Source: Casuarina equisetifolia | Taxonomy: Eukaryota; Streptophyta; Magnoliopsida; Fagales; Casuarinaceae | NCBI GenBank assembly: GCA_028551475.1 | Contig: CM052354.1 | Location: 22,095,258 to 22,159,257 of the forward strand | Length of the DNA: 64,000 bases | Reading direction: 5' to 3' | In this document: one piece after another, positions 1-13,276 of the stretch | Layout of the letters: every line of letters starts with the position of its first letter | How positions within the stretch are numbered: the stretch's first letter is position 1 | Notes under the pieces: model-generated | What the model saw: the letters and a program-made list of their open reading frames with translations, nothing else | What the model was told of the DNA's origin: nothing | Database searches by the model: none | Program-made: the position numbers and the translations under genes

Positions 1-2352
1 CAGGAGATTGGATATGGGTGGGATTGATGTCACTTCAGTGGTTAAACCTATTCGGGAACCACGTGTTGTTGTTCAAACCCTTAGTGAGGTAGATATACTG
101 GATGATGGGTACCGCTGGCGCAAATATGGGCAGAAAGTAGTCAGAGGAAATCCTAATCCACGGTATGTTATACAAGTTGATGGTCAGGCATACAATTATA
201 GATAATCTGATCTGGTCTGTCTGCAAATCTAACTTCTATTGTTTGGTTGACTAATTTTGCGAATATTTGTAAGTTTTTTGTGTTGTCATCTCCTCAGCTG
301 ATTAAGTTTAACCAGTAGAGGGGGTTTGAACTTATAGCATTTCTTATGCTTACAGTTGCTGCTGAGTATTTCTGCTGTGGCGTTTGTCGTTTTACAATCA
401 TCATACTCTGTAGGCCATTACTGATTCACTCACTAAGATGGATTTTTCATGTTATTTTGTTGTACTTTCAAGGGACATGTTTTGTTTGTTTTCTTTGGTT
501 TGCGGTTGCATTAGGTGATGAATAGATATTGACAACGTTACATGCTTCCAGCATAAGCTGACACTTCTGTTAGCTGGCCTCAAAAGCGTAGGAATCTTTG
601 GTCTTTCTTTTAGACTCTGCCCTTTGAGTTCCATTTGGGGGTCTGTGTTATATGAGTTTTTTGGCGTTTGCACGTCTGATCCTTAAAGAGCTTTGTAGTG
701 GGGATATTTTTCCAAGACCGTTGTTGTCTAGTTATCAATTACTGTTTGACAAAAAGCTGGTGTGGTGTCATTTGTTAGATTACTGTAGCTTGCACGTATC
801 TTGTAATTAGAAGTTAATTTGTGGAAGAATTTCATTGATTGAATAGAAGATGATTTGGAGGAGATCATGTTAAGATACTCATGAATTTGTTCATTTTGAT
901 AAAGATGCATGGTACTGAGCAAGCAGGTGATATTTATGTCTTATATAGACTGCTTCTGTTTTCTCCCGGAAATTATTTTCTTTTAGATATGAACTAATTT
1001 AGTAGGTTGTTGCCGTCTAAAAACTGATATAAGGAAAACAGATTGTTTTTATGTATTGTATTACAAAACTCACATTTTGGGGTAATAGGGTCCATGCTTG
1101 ACGTGATAAAGAAGCTGTGTACCCTGTCTTAGGAAAAGAAAAAGCAAGCGGAAAAACTATGTTCATTTTCAGTGTATATCAACTGAGATTTTTCTTTCCC
1201 TGTTAACTTATGTGCACACACGGTGGGTCTTGTTGGAGAAAGAACTGCCATCTAAGCTGTACATAACTTTTAAATTAGACATACTCTTTATTGAGTTCAC
1301 CAATTGATGGGGCAGTTGACAGATTTGCAAATCTTAGGGATAAATCACCTTATCCGAGTTGAATTGATAGATGGGAAGGAGAATTTTTTTCCGGGAAATG
1401 AGTATAGGTGTGGGACTCTAACTTGCAGTGTGGATGCTAGGATGCTCTGTTTTCATCTGATATAATGATATGAGGCTGCTTATTTACAAGAATAAAACTT
1501 GGTGTAAAGCCAGTTCATGTTTGGGAACTTATATGTAACCATCCTTGTTGTAACAGTGTTGTTCGGTTCCATACTTGAACCTAATAATTGTTGATATGGG
1601 ATCTTTACGGTGGAAAAGCTTGACTATTGAATATTGCACGAACTATGCAACTCTCATCACTAACACCTGTGACAACTCTAGATTGACGAACTCAATTTTG
1701 GTATCGATACACTGTTTGTCCTGCAGTAGATGGGAAGTACAATATGACTTCAACGCCTGCATTTTCTTTTGTGCTTGCTAATCTTCCGGTCTATGCTTTA
1801 TTGCATTATCTTTTTGTATTGTAATTACTGCATGTTGCTTATAATGCTCATACATTATGCAGGAGTTACTACAAGTGTACAAATGCTGGATGTCCCGTTA
1901 GAAAACATGTGGAGAGGGCATCTCATGATCCCAAAGCAGTTATAACTACATATGAAGGAAAACACAATCATGATGTACCTACTGCGAGGGCGAGTAGCCA
2001 TGACACAGCAGGACCTGCGGCAGGGCCGTCAAGGATTAGATCAGACGAGAGTGATACTGTTAGCCTTGATCTTGGGGTCGGAATTAGCCCAGCTGTTGAA
2101 AACAGGGCCAATGAGCATAGGCAGGCACAGCATTCTGAAATTGTGGGAAGCCAAACTCACAGTAGCAATTCACATTTCAAGGTAGTTCGTGCTACCCCAG
2201 TTTCAACATATTTTGGTGTTCTAAATAGTGGCATGACTCAGTATGTTTCTAGAGAAAATCCCAGTGACGGACGGAACATTGAAATTCCATCTTTCAACCA
2301 TTCCTCTTTCCCATTTCCACAGAACATGGGAAAAATACTAACGGGCCCATGA
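1..2352 (+). CDS. WRKY transcription factor, group I, WRKY20-like (3' part)
   Basis: Sequence-specific nuclear DNA-binding regulator that recognises W-boxes (TTGAC). Only the last two coding exons lie here: the end of one up to 162, then 1863-2352. The intron (163-1862, GTATGT...GCAG) falls after the Pro-Arg codons of the WRKY domain, the position conserved in group I C-terminal domains. The joined exons give WRKYGQK, then a zinc motif C-X4-C-X23-H-X-H, so this is the C-terminal WRKY domain; the N-terminal one lies upstream of the window. The flank ([39 protein letters not shown]) resembles WRKY20 more than WRKY2/3/4, from memory of the family. About 115 residues follow the domain, Ser-rich and low in recognisable motifs. 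The stop is at 2350-2352 and the 3' UTR probably runs to about 2700. This exon and its 3' flank were copied downstream at about 10.7 and 13.3 kb. Confidence 0.93.
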
Positions 2353-4254
2353 GATTGTTTGCAACAAAAGCCAACAAAAATAAGATGTGTGATTTTATTT
2401 TTTAACTTCTCTTTTCCTTCTCTTTGGCTTTTGAGGACAAAAAGGCAAGATTGTCTAGATGAAATCAGGATTCCTTTACGTTGTACTTCATGTATCTGAG
2501 AGCTGTTCTTGATATTGACTCGCCCCCTGCAAATGCCTTTGGAGTCCAGTCACTATTTGTATAATGTTGACTTCTTGGAGAATACTTTGTACAAATATAA
2601 CAAGGCTGCTATTATTTTCTCACAGAAAGACGGTATTGTAACTTAAGGGCTTGAACTTGTAAGATATTGATAAGAAATACAGTTTCATTGAGCCTTTCTG
2701 ATGGCTATGTACTACTTGATGAGATGTAGCTTTCATAATGAAGATCTTCGAAAGTCTGAATTTCCAGTGTCCATCTTTATACAATAAGGTCAAAGAAAAT
2801 TGAAATTAAGTGCATGATTATGATTTGATGATCCAAAGCCAGTGGTTCTTGTGGGTGTGATGGTTAGATGGTTGATTCGGGACTCCAGCCTGCAATTGTA
2901 TTGGGTTCTAAAATCTTCAAGGTTCTTCTATCACGAAAATTCTGTAACTAGGGTCCATATCAAATGACATTTTTCTTTTCTTCCCAGGGAAGACATTTGT
3001 CATTACATTTTCAGATGACAAGAGTCATCAGTCCGTCGGATAGCAAACAGGAAGCCATCCCACGAATCATAAGGTTGAGTCGAACTGGTAAAAAGTTCAT
3101 AAAGTAGAGCAAAATCTCCTTATGGAATCTGAGTGGGAACCGTCAGGACATGTTTAAGTTTGTAATCTCTCTCTTCATCTTCTGAAGTACGTATGCTTTC
3201 TGGCCTTTTGTTTGGACCACGCTTCCGGTTTGGTTCAGTGTTTGCATAGTCCAAAGGTCCTTGGTTCACCCTTGTCTTTGCTTTCTTCGACCAGGCAGCC
3301 ACGTAGTGTACTAAATCGCCACTGGAACTTGCTCTCCGGATCAACCCTTCAAGCTTCCAAATGCCATTGGAGACCCCATTCAATGCGAAAAAAAGTTACT
3401 TTTTTGCTGGCGCTGGCCTTAGTGAATAGCAAAGTAGAATGCTGAAAACAGAGAGAGAGAGAGATGGACATGCATGCCATGTGGGTCTTCTCGAAGAAGA
3501 ATGCCTAGATGCGAGAGTAAACTGGATGAGGTGGTTAGCTAAGTCGGGGCAATAGCTTAGCGATAAAGAAGCCGAACTACTAAAAATGGTAGCCTGCATC
3601 GTGGGTCTTCTAGCTCTGCAATAGTTAAAGAGAGCCCACTCACAATGTTAGGCCCGGATGTGTAAAAGCTCATTTGCAAGTACTTTCTCAGCTGATTTTC
3701 GTGTAGAACAATAGATGAACATTGCTTTGTGATTTGTATTTTCTTTCCCGTAATGCTTTAAGGTATTCAATTCTAAATTCTGTCCTATTATACCTTAAAT
3801 TAATAGTTTACTTAGAAAGAAAAATTCTGAAGTTAACTTTCAACTTCTTGCTCTAAAGGAGGACAATAATGGACATGTTGTGAGAAAACACTGCAGAAAC
3901 ATATAAGAAACTTGAGTAGCTATTTTTGTGTTGATTGGAAAATCTACTTGGGGAGGATGAAGAAATTGATTGGATTTGGTGTTATGGGCAACAGAGACTG
4001 AGGAAGTGCTAAGCCTTTGGATGGGGTGGTCCTTTAGGAAGAAGGAAGAACAAGTCTTCTTCCTTAGGATGAACAAGAATATGTAATTAGGGCACTTGGA
4101 GGGTAGCCCACCTCCCAAGTTCTTAGATTTTAATAGATACTTTTACAAGCAAGCCCTTTGAGCTTAAACAAGCCTTTTTAGGTGCATGCTAGTGAGGTTT
4201 TACGATTAACATAGACAAAAGTTCAGGATGTGGCCCATTTGTTGACCTTAATAA

Positions 4255-4665
4255 TTTTTAGAAATAAAGTTCCTAACTTTGCATAAGGTTTGGATTGTAA
4301 GTCTAAAAAACCAACACACACAAATTGAAGATTGCAAAATGGTTTCAAGACTTTATTAGAGCAAAACAAGAGCTTACAAAGGGTCTTATAGAACTTCAAA
4401 CTTAAGTGCAACTTCATTAATGGTAATAGCACATGACTTTAGTATTTAAATTAAGAAATAACAGACACTATGGACTCTAACCATGATTGTGGTTGTAACA
4501 AAAAATTGTCTAAAATTGCCATATCACTTCAAACATTCCATACATAGCAAACTTGTCTTTTATACTAATACTACAACTTCTTTTCATTCCTATGACTTTT
4601 ATTTTTGTTTTTCTAGGATGTCCTTCTTGCTTTCGGTGCATGACAATCTTGTCACATTCTTAACA
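4255..4665 (-). repeat. 3' LTR of the copia element (left end)
   Basis: Collinear with 9343-9745: both carry the stretch about gcaaaacaagagcttaca and a long shared run to a terminal CTTAACA/CCTAACA, the reverse complement of a TGTTA LTR start. A purine tract (AAGGAAGGG on the minus strand) abuts 4665, as expected for a polypurine tract. The outer end near 4255 is degenerate. Confidence 0.75.
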
Positions 4666-7600
4666 CCCTTCCTTGATGAGGTTAGTTGTCACCCAGTCAA
4701 TGCACATAGTTTTCATGTTGAACTTGAGGAAGATCCTTTGTAAATATATCCACTTGTTGATCTTGGCTAGAACAAAATTTGAACACAACCTGCTTGGATT
4801 CCATAAGCTTTCTAACATAATAGATCTTAATTGCCATATGCTTAGTCTTAAAATGGTGGCTAAGATTCTTTGTCATTATTATGGTAGACTTGTTGTCACA
4901 ATAGATGACAATTTTCTTTTTTTGCTCCACTTTAATTTTTATAAGGAGTTTTCTAAGCCATATAACGTGACATGTAGTAGAGGAGGCAATGGTGTATTCT
5001 ATTTCAATTATTGAGAGTGATATGCTACTTTACTTTTTTGAGGACCATGTGAAAGCTATAAATCCAAGATTGAACACAAAACCAATAGTGCTTCTTAAGT
5101 CCTTGATGTTGTTGTCCCAATTACTATTGCTAAACCTAACTAGCTCAAATGTTGTAGACATGAGATACATTAGCCCAAAATCCAAATTCCTTTGCAAATA
5201 TCTTAGCACATGCTTGAGTTTGCTATAATGAAGCTTGGAAGGATCTTGCATGAAATGTGAAATCAAGGAAACTAGATGTAGGATATTTGGACAAGTGGTA
5301 ATAAAGTAGAGTAGACTTCTTATCAGACTTTGAAAGGCTATTCCATTGGTTTCACCTTATTGATCATCAAATGCAATTTTTTCACCTAACACTAGTGGAG
5401 TTAATACCATATTGCATTTGAATAGCTTGTATTTGGTCAATAACCATTTTGTAAACTTTGTTTGAGGCATAAATATGCCTTACTCCATTTAATTCACCTT
5501 TAACTTGAGAAAATATTTTATTTTTCTTAAATTACTCATCTTAAATGCATGTTATATCTCATTTTTGAACCTTTTAAATTGATCATTGTCATTTCTAGTG
5601 AAAATTAAATCATCTACATACATTGAAACTAGTAGGATAGACATACCTTTCTTTGAGGCAAAGAACGTTGGCTTACTTGGACTTCTTGAGAATTTTTTAT
5701 TACAAAAACACCCATTATCTTGATATACCATGCTTATAGAACATGTATAAGTCCATAGAAGACCTTTTGTAGCTTCAATATCTTGCATTTGCAGTCATGA
5801 ATCGTATATCCCTTAAGTTATTTCATATAAACTTTCTCTTTTATTTTTCCATTGAGAAATATAACCTTTATATCAAGTTGAAACACCTTTCACTTGTATT
5901 GTGTAGCTATAACTAAGATCATTTGTATAGTTTCCAAATAAGTAATTGGTGAAAATGTTTTTTCAAAATTAGAACTAAGTATTTATGAGTACCCTTTTGC
6001 CACCAACCTTGCCTTATGTCTTATGACCTTGTCGTCAATATCGGTTTTCTTTTTGAATATCTAGCTCAACCCCACAGTTTACTTTCCTTATAATAGGTAT
6101 GCTAGAATCCATGTTTGGTTGCAATGGATAGTCTAAATTTTTTCATCCACTCCACTACTTCTTAATAAGTGGTTGGTTCAAGTGTAGCTATATTGTAATT
6201 TCACAAACATTATTAAAGTTTCTTGTATAAGCATGAGATATTTCTAAAAATTCTCTAAATGATTGAGACACAATACTATGATTAAATGAAAAAGGATCAT
6301 TACTTACCCGAATTGGAGTGTGAGGTTTTGGTAACCCTTTTAAGTTTGGCTCATTTTGAATTCTTGAATCTAGATCATTCTTGAGAAGATATGGAGTAGA
6401 GACATTATGGAATTCCTATTTCTTTTTTCAATTCTAATTTTCACTTTCATTTGTCATAACATTTTAAGTCCCTACTAGCTTACTACTTTCTAGATTAAAG
6501 ATTCTGTAAGCCTTAGATATTGAGCTGCATTGAAGGAAGATTTTTTTTTCAACTCCTTTTTCTAGCTTATGCTGAAGTTGATCAAGTACATGAATGTACG
6601 CATGAAGCCAAATATTTTCATTTGATTTACAAATGATTTTCTTCCACCCCATGCTTCCTATGGAGTTTTCTTTACTAAGGCAAAGGTGAAACTTTTGTTG
6701 AGAATGTAGATAACAATGTTAATGATTGCTTCCCAAAAATTTTTTGAAACTGATTTTTCTTCTAGCATACTTTTCACCATTCTAGGAATAGTTTTGTTCT
6801 TGCACTTTGTAATTTTGCTTTGTTGAGGGGAGTAACTTCTAGTGAATTGGTACTTAATTCCTACATTCACATAAAATTCATTAAATTCATTAGACAAGTA
6901 TTCATCCCCTCTACCTAACTAAATGATTTTTATTAACATTTCACTCTACTTTTTTGCCTCATTCTTGAATTGCAAAAAGGTTTTGAAAGCTCTAAATTTT
7001 TCTTTTAAGAAGAAATCTAGTAGTATCTTGATACATCATCAATAACGAGAATAAAGTATTTATTCCCTCCTTGGTGAGGGCTTGCATAGGTTCATATATG
7101 TTTATATGAACCATTTCTAAGAATGTTGCTTATCTTTCTTTCTCTTTTGATAGAAAGACTTGTCTCTTACTTTTCCTTAGTTGACACCTTTCACAGATTG
7201 CACTATGTTTCTTCATTGTAGTCAGGTCATCAACCAATTCTAAATTATGCATTTTTCAAGAAACTTGAAGTTTAGGTGTTTGAAATGTTTGTAGCTTAGC
7301 TAGCTCTTATCTTATGTTGTATTCAATTTCAATTATGTTGCATACTTGAATTGTAAGGGGAAATTTTTGACATTTTGCATATCAATGATAGCTGCCTTCT
7401 CCATGGCACTATCTTCAAATATTCTACAATGTTTGCCTTTAAATAGGAGAACACAATCATTCTCCATCATCTGTCCAATGCTTAACAAGTTAAAGCCTAA
7501 TGTAGGAAACAACAAAACATTCCTTATATGTTTGATTCTATGTTGCATTTTTATTGAAACAACCTCCTTTCCAATTATCTTAATGAACCTGTCATCTCCT

Positions 7601-9342
7601 AATTGAACTCTAAACCTAAAACTTCTATCAAGTGAGCTAATTATATGTTCATGTGGTGTCATGTTATTATTGCAGCTACTATTAACATACCACATATTGG
7701 GATTCGTACAAGACATAGAAGGACTAGCAAAGAATAAAGTCACATCTGCAAATGTCTCCTCTATTTTATATTATTTGCTTCTTAGGTCATTCTATTCTTG
7801 CAATTCTTTTCAATGTTTTTAAACTTTTGATAGAACTTGTATTGGGGCTTGTCTTTATGTCAATAATATTTTTTCAGGCAATTAATTCTTTTATATCCTA
7901 TAATGGGGATATCAGTCTCTTTTCTATAAACCATTCTATAGGTTGGGTATTTTTATCTACAAATCTAGGTTGCAAGTTGACTTTAGCCTTGAATACAGAT
8001 TCTAATGGAGCCTTTTCCTTTCTTTTAAACAATATTCATTTTTCAAAGGCTTCTAATAACCCTATAAATTTTAAAAAACTATCATATTACCAAAGTCCCT
8101 AGTTTATTCTATTGTAGTTACAATTGCTTCAAATTTGTCATTTAGATTTATAAGGATTGTTTCTACTACTTGGGAATCACGTAAATTTTTCCTCCATGAT
8201 CTAAGCTAATTGACCATCTCACTAACCCATGCATAGTAATCTACAATATACTAATTATCATCCATGTTTAGCATCTCAAGATCATGTCTAAGACTTTGAA
8301 GTTGAATTACATGCAACTTAGGAGTTCTAAGGAATTCATTTTTTTAGTGTAGTTCATAGTTGTTAAGGAATATATGCACTAGAGATCTGATTGAATGCAA
8401 ACTCAACAATAGTCACTTGTTGTGGATAAATAAGCCTTATCTCTTTATCTTAATTTTTCTTATGATGCTCCCATTCAATAGTAGAAAGCTATACTTCATA
8501 TTCAACTTTAGGAATGCTTTGTTCAACAATGTCCCACATACCTTGAGCTTTAAGATATGTGGTCATATGAGTAGACCAATTTTAGTGATTGATACCACTG
8601 AACATAGGCAATGAAAGTTGTGAGTTTGAAATGAAAGGAGTAACTTGTTAAGTATTTGGGTTTGAGGAAGAAGGATGTTTTTGTGGAGACATTATAGTGA
8701 GAGAGGCAAGAGACTTTTCTAGGTCTTATTTACTTTCTCTGAAGGTTATCTTTATTTTTTCATAGCAATGCCTAGTGTTTTCTCTCTTGATCTAGATGCC
8801 TCTTTCTTTGTCATTTACATCTTTGTAGAGTTTCAATAGATTTTGGTTAGGCTTTTTAGAGATAGCAAGGATGTCTACATGTTCTTTGAATCTTCTTTGC
8901 ATCTTCCCTATAAATCTTTTCGCAGTAAAGGATGCATTCCTAAATTTCATTTTTGGCTTGTTCTTTTTCTTTCTCTTCGACATCATTTCACTTGTTTAAG
9001 TTTTTCAATCCCTAAAGGAAAACAAGTTTCCCTTAACAAGCTTCTTTTAGCTTTTTAAAAACTCTTAAGAGAAAATCTTTTTAAGGAGCTATCAATCTTG
9101 AGTACGGTAACACATATGACTACTTACATTAAATGTAGCAGGACTTCATTTGTCATAAAAGTCTTGTCATTTTATTAATGATAAAGGATCCTAGTTAAGT
9201 CATTGGGAGCAATTCCAAACTAAAAGCATTAATGATGAGAATATTTACACGTTTCAACGATAATTAATAGGAAAAGAATAAAAGCATTCTATTGGTAGGA
9301 TTATTGGTAGGATTTTAACCTTGCTTGAATGCCACAAATACT

Positions 9343-9745
9343 TGTTAGAAATAGATTTCTATGAAGGCTTGGACTATAAGTCTAAACAACCAACACACAT
9401 GAACTAAAGATTGTAAAATGGTTCCATGACTTAACTAGAGCAAAACAAGAGCTTACAAGGGGTCCTACAAAACTTGAAACTTTAGAGCAACTTTGTTGCT
9501 AATACCAACACATAGCTTTGGTATTTAAAGTAAGAAAATAACAAATACTATGGACTCTAACCATGACTGTGATTGAAACAAAAGATTATTTACAACTGCT
9601 ATATCACTTCAAACATTCTATACACAATAAACTTGTCTTTTGTGCTAATACTACAACTTCTTTCCTCTATCGTGATTTGTATCTTTATTTTTTTGGGATG
9701 TTCTTCTCGCTTCTAGTGCACGATAATCTCATCACATTCCTAACA
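9343..9745 (-). repeat. 5' LTR of the copia element (right end)
   Basis: Begins TGTTAGAAAT on the plus strand and ends CCTAACA at 9745, so it has matching TG...CA-like termini. It differs from the left LTR at many positions plus indels, which marks an old insertion. Confidence 0.75.
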
Positions 9746-10696
9746 CTTGTTTTTGCTATATGCTTACTTCACTCACACAATTATACCTACTGATTAAACT
9801 TATAACTATGTTGCATCCCATAAAAAGCCTTTAATAGATCCTAAAGCTTTTGTTGTGTCATTTCTTTAGGAACAAAAGTTGAGGTTTTTCATTATAACCA
9901 AGTGCAACTTTTGTACCAAGGGTAGAAAAGCCATCCATAGCTTTTCTATGATCATAACTTTTGAATCATTGAACTTAAAGAATATGATTTGATTGATATT
10001 ATACACTAGATTTAAAGCACTTATCATTCTAAAATTACATTATAATATCAAGGATTCATATTCTTTCTAATATACACTAACATATACTAATAAAAACAAA
10101 ACTCTTACTTTTGCTTAAAATATGCATATTTTTTAACATATTACACAAGCATAATTAGGGTTCAATTGAGTGAAAATAGTGAGGACTTGAACATAAATAT
10201 AATTGCCACTCGAGGGGTGGGAAACATACCAAGGGCTTAACTCAAAGATGATTAGAGTATAGCCAAAGATTTCTTGACCTTGAATTTGATATTCGAATTT
10301 GCATAAGTTATAAAAATAAAAAATTATTTTTTATGAATATAAAATTATTTATTTCAAACAATATAAAATTTTCAGTGTAAATGCTAATGGTCACTGTACG
10401 GTCTACGTGTATTGATAACCATCAATGACGCCTCGACACAAAATTCGAAGTTATCCAAGTTGCAAGGCATCTCGTGAACACTACTGTAACTGGTTACTTT
10501 AATCATTGAATCAAGATGCCTCCTGTCGCTGTCAGTGATAATGACTCGAAGGAGAGTCATTATCATTGGCGTATCTTCCATAAAATGACCGAGAACATTG
10601 GCTCTGTTACTGAACTAAAGAACAACATCCGTGGTAAAGTTTATCGACTATGAAATAGTGCTATCAAACTTTAGATTCTAGTTTATTACCCCCAAA

Positions 10697-13276
10697 AGAA
10701 TCCGGAAAACAGATTGATATTATGTATTTTATTATAAAACTCTTATTCTAGGACGGTGTGGACCTTGATTAAGATGTGGTGATTGACTCGCCGCTTGCAA
10801 ATGCCTTTGAAGTCCAGTTACTCTTTGTATAATGTTTACCTCTTAGAGAATTCTTTGTACAGATATAAAAATGCTGCTATTATTGTACAGAAAAACTGTA
10901 TTGTAACTCAAAACGCTTGAACTTGCAAGATATTGGTAAAAAATCCAGTTTCATTCAGCCTTTCTAATGGGCATGTACTTGCTGTGGTTGATGATTTAGC
11001 TTTATAAATGAGGATTTCAAGAGTCTAATGTCCAAGGGCGGTGGTTCTGATGGGCTCCTCTTGCATAAAAAGATGGTTAATTCAGGATTCGAGGCTCCTA
11101 TTGTATTGGGTTCTAACATCGTCTAGGTTCTTCTACCATGAAAGTTCTATACCTAGGGTTCATCTCTGAGGGCACTTTTCTTTTCTTGTGAAAACATTTC
11201 AGATAACAAGAACCATCAGTCCGTCAGATAGCAAACAGTAAGCAATCCCACGAATCACACGGTGGGGAGTCGAACCATCAAAAGTTTCATCTCATAGGGC
11301 AAATTCTATTTTTGGAATCCATTTTTGTAGTCTCTCTCCCTTCATCTTCTTAAGGCTGTGTACTTTCTGGCTCTTCGTGGTTGGACTGCCGCTTCAACTT
11401 TGGTCACGTGTTGGCACAGTCCAAAGGTCCTTAATTCACTTTTTTGTCGTTGCACCAGGGAGCCACGTCTTGACTGGCATAGCTTTCCGGACCAACCCAT
11501 CCAGGTCCCAGATGCCATTGATGGAGAGCAAATCAATGCAAAAGATAGTTATAATATTGCAGGCACCACCATTAGTGAATCGTAAAGCAGAATCCGAAAA
11601 GCTGAGAGAGGAGATGGACATGCATGCCATGTGGGTCTTCTTGAAGAATGGTAAATGTGGAAGTAAGCTGAATGATGTGGTTAGCTGGTCTCGAGGGAGC
11701 TGCAGTACTGAAAATGGCTGCCTACATTGTGAGAGAGTTCATAGCTCTGCAACTCCACCTCGCCAGGTGATTTTCAGGCCAAACTGTGGAGGAACATTTC
11801 TTTGCGGTATGTATTTGCTTTCCCATAATGCTTAGGCTTTCGATTTTTAATTTCCTTTAACTAGGAAGAAAGATTCTGAAATTAGCTTTCAACTTTCTGC
11901 ACTCAAAGAGGACAATAATGGGCACATTGAGAAATGACTGCAAAACGAGATAAGAAACTTTGAATAGCTATTTTTGTACTAACTTGAAAATCTATTTGGC
12001 AGGTGAAGAAATTGACTGGATTTGGAACATTGAATTTAAAGGAATTTGTGGATTTGATTCATGTTACACAAGAAACAACTATTCTTCCTGTTATACAAGC
12101 AATTTGAAGAACCAATCATTCACTTCCTTTGTGATATACAGTAATATGTAATGATAGCAAAGGGATTGATGCAGGGATTCCCAAGTTTACTTATAATAAG
12201 GAGATTTTCTTTTCTTTTTTTTTTAATGTCCAAAGGTACATAAGAATAAGAGCATTTGTGTCCTCAACAATATTAGAGAATGCTAAAAAACTATGTGATC
12301 TTTGAAAAGCGGAGGCATTATTTGTTATGTTTACATTCCCTTGTCATTTTCAAATAGGGCTTGACTCCGGAGACCCATCACGAAAGATTGTTGAGATGAT
12401 CTTTCAAAAAGCATCAAGGAACCCTTTAAAGCCATCAAGACGTATCAAATCCATCCTGAAAGTGAACAATTCTGCAGAAAGTGTGGAGAAGTTTGAAAAA
12501 TATAGAGAAAAGGTGAAGAAGAAAGCCCGTGAGCAAGATGAAATGCATCCAAGAAGCATGGTTGATGGGAACGAGGTATTACGATTCTACGGCACTACAA
12601 TGACTTGTTGTAGTGCAAAGCCAAATCGAGTCTCAGAGTTCTGTAACAATCTCAGATGTGGAGTCTGCAGGATAATTCAATCTAACTTTGATGCATATTT
12701 CACTGGAAGAAATGGGGTTCAACTCAGTAAAAGTAGTGAGGACTTGGACATGAGCATGGTTACCACTCTTGGAGTGAGGCATGTAAGAAGGGCTGTCATA
12801 ATTTGCAGGACAATTATAGGAAGAATAGTAAATGAGGTGCATGGGGAATTTGATGATTTTGATTCGGTTGGAAGTAGGCTATTTTCCAACTTAGGACACC
12901 TGGTAGTACCAAGTCCTGATGCTGTACTTCCTTGTTTTGTTGTAGTTTTTGATTGATTTGGACTAATAGATGGACTCATATTTAGCTTACACAAATGAAA
13001 AGTTTCTATAGCATGTAATGGAATTTTCTTTTTGCTTTTCGTCATTCATAAATGTTTAACCCATGTCACTTATATCTTTATACATTGTACCATTTGGTGA
13101 ACCGATACAATAGTTAAATAAAAATGGAGCTACAAGGGGAAAAATTCTCTAATGGTTCTTAGATGTATAAAATTTTTCAAATAGTAAAGGGATTGTTTCT
13201 TTGTGGACGTAACAATATGTTATTCCAAATAACATAAAATCTTTGATGTTCTTTATAATTGATATGTAAATGATTG
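10697..13276 (+). repeat. Tandem duplication unit, copy 2 (WRKY exon deleted)
   Basis: Opens with WRKY-intron sequence (10697-10775, like 1033-1113) and then jumps directly to WRKY 3'-UTR sequence (10783 onward, like 2515 onward). The stretch equivalent to 1114-2514, which holds the whole WRKY last exon, has therefore been lost. The rest runs through the zinc-finger-family gene at 11614-12956. The exact right border, about 13276, is uncertain. Confidence 0.75.
11614..12956 (+). CDS. Plant C2H2-like/PARP-like domain protein (open copy, zinc finger apparently lost)
   Basis: Two exons, 11614-11806 and 12358-12956, join in phase across a GTATGT...AATAG intron to give 263 residues. The C-terminal 195 residues match a plant family annotated as C2H2 zinc-finger proteins with a PARP-like fold (the At2g29660 type, from memory). 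Conserved marks are GDPSRKIVEMIF, HPRSMVDGNEVLRFYGTT, CGVCRII, an AVIICRTIIGRI strand, GEFDDFDSVGS and a closing LPCFVVV. Relatives carry one C2H2 finger just before the G-D-S-S-R start. Here exon 1 gives only about 64 residues ending FRPNCGGTFLC, and no H-X3-H is seen. It lies within duplication copy 2 and is the only one of the three copies still open. Whether it is expressed cannot be told; it may be a recently decayed gene. Function in the family is poorly defined. Confidence 0.6.

Larger units (their letters stand above)
4255..9745 (-). mobile_element. Decayed Ty1/copia LTR retrotransposon
   Basis: Minus-strand element of about 5.5 kb with two related ends (4255-4665 and 9343-9745). In transcription order the fragments are: gag-like Lys-rich segment (about 8990-7800); gag-pre-integrase/protease zone around 7743-7333, with a W-x-x-N-S-x-C version of the usual W-x-x-D-S-G-C; integrase core pieces at 6897-6464; reverse transcriptase with YVDDLI at about 5650-5620; the connection segment with SxSxW-D and RSTIGFVF at 5266-5030; and RNase H with CDNKS and DIFTK at 4930-4697. 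This gene order, integrase before RT, is copia-type. Frameshifts and stops are frequent, so it is non-autonomous and old. No clean initiator-Met primer site or target-site duplication is visible, and 3985-4254 and 9746-10150 may belong to an earlier insertion. Confidence 0.85.
3464..10225 (+). pseudogene. Zinc-finger/PARP-like family gene, dead copy 1, split by a retroelement
   Basis: Homologue of the open copy at 11614-12956. The start region (ATG at 3464) reads MDMHAMWVF like copy 2, then meets an in-frame stop after about 14 codons. First-intron sequence continues to about 3985. The middle of the gene is missing or displaced by the insertion carrying the copia element. A short piece of the last exon reappears at 10150-10225, carrying the bases equivalent to the VQLSKSSEDLDMS part of copy 2, now frame-broken. 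It cannot make a full product. Identification rests on alignment to copy 2 by eye. Confidence 0.7.
1030..10695 (+). repeat. Tandem duplication unit, copy 1 (interrupted)
   Basis: First of three diverged copies of a block that begins in the WRKY intron and contains the WRKY last exon, its 3' flank and a neighbouring zinc-finger-family gene. 1033-1113 matches 10697-10775. 2515-2710 matches 10783-10975. 3120-3985 matches 11280-12025. The block breaks off near 3985, where foreign DNA including a copia element is inserted. It resumes at about 10150, where 10150-10225 matches 12714-12785. Its right end (10420-10693) matches 14750-14930 of copy 3. Similarity was judged by eye and includes many substitutions and small indels, so the duplication is not recent. 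Confidence 0.8.
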
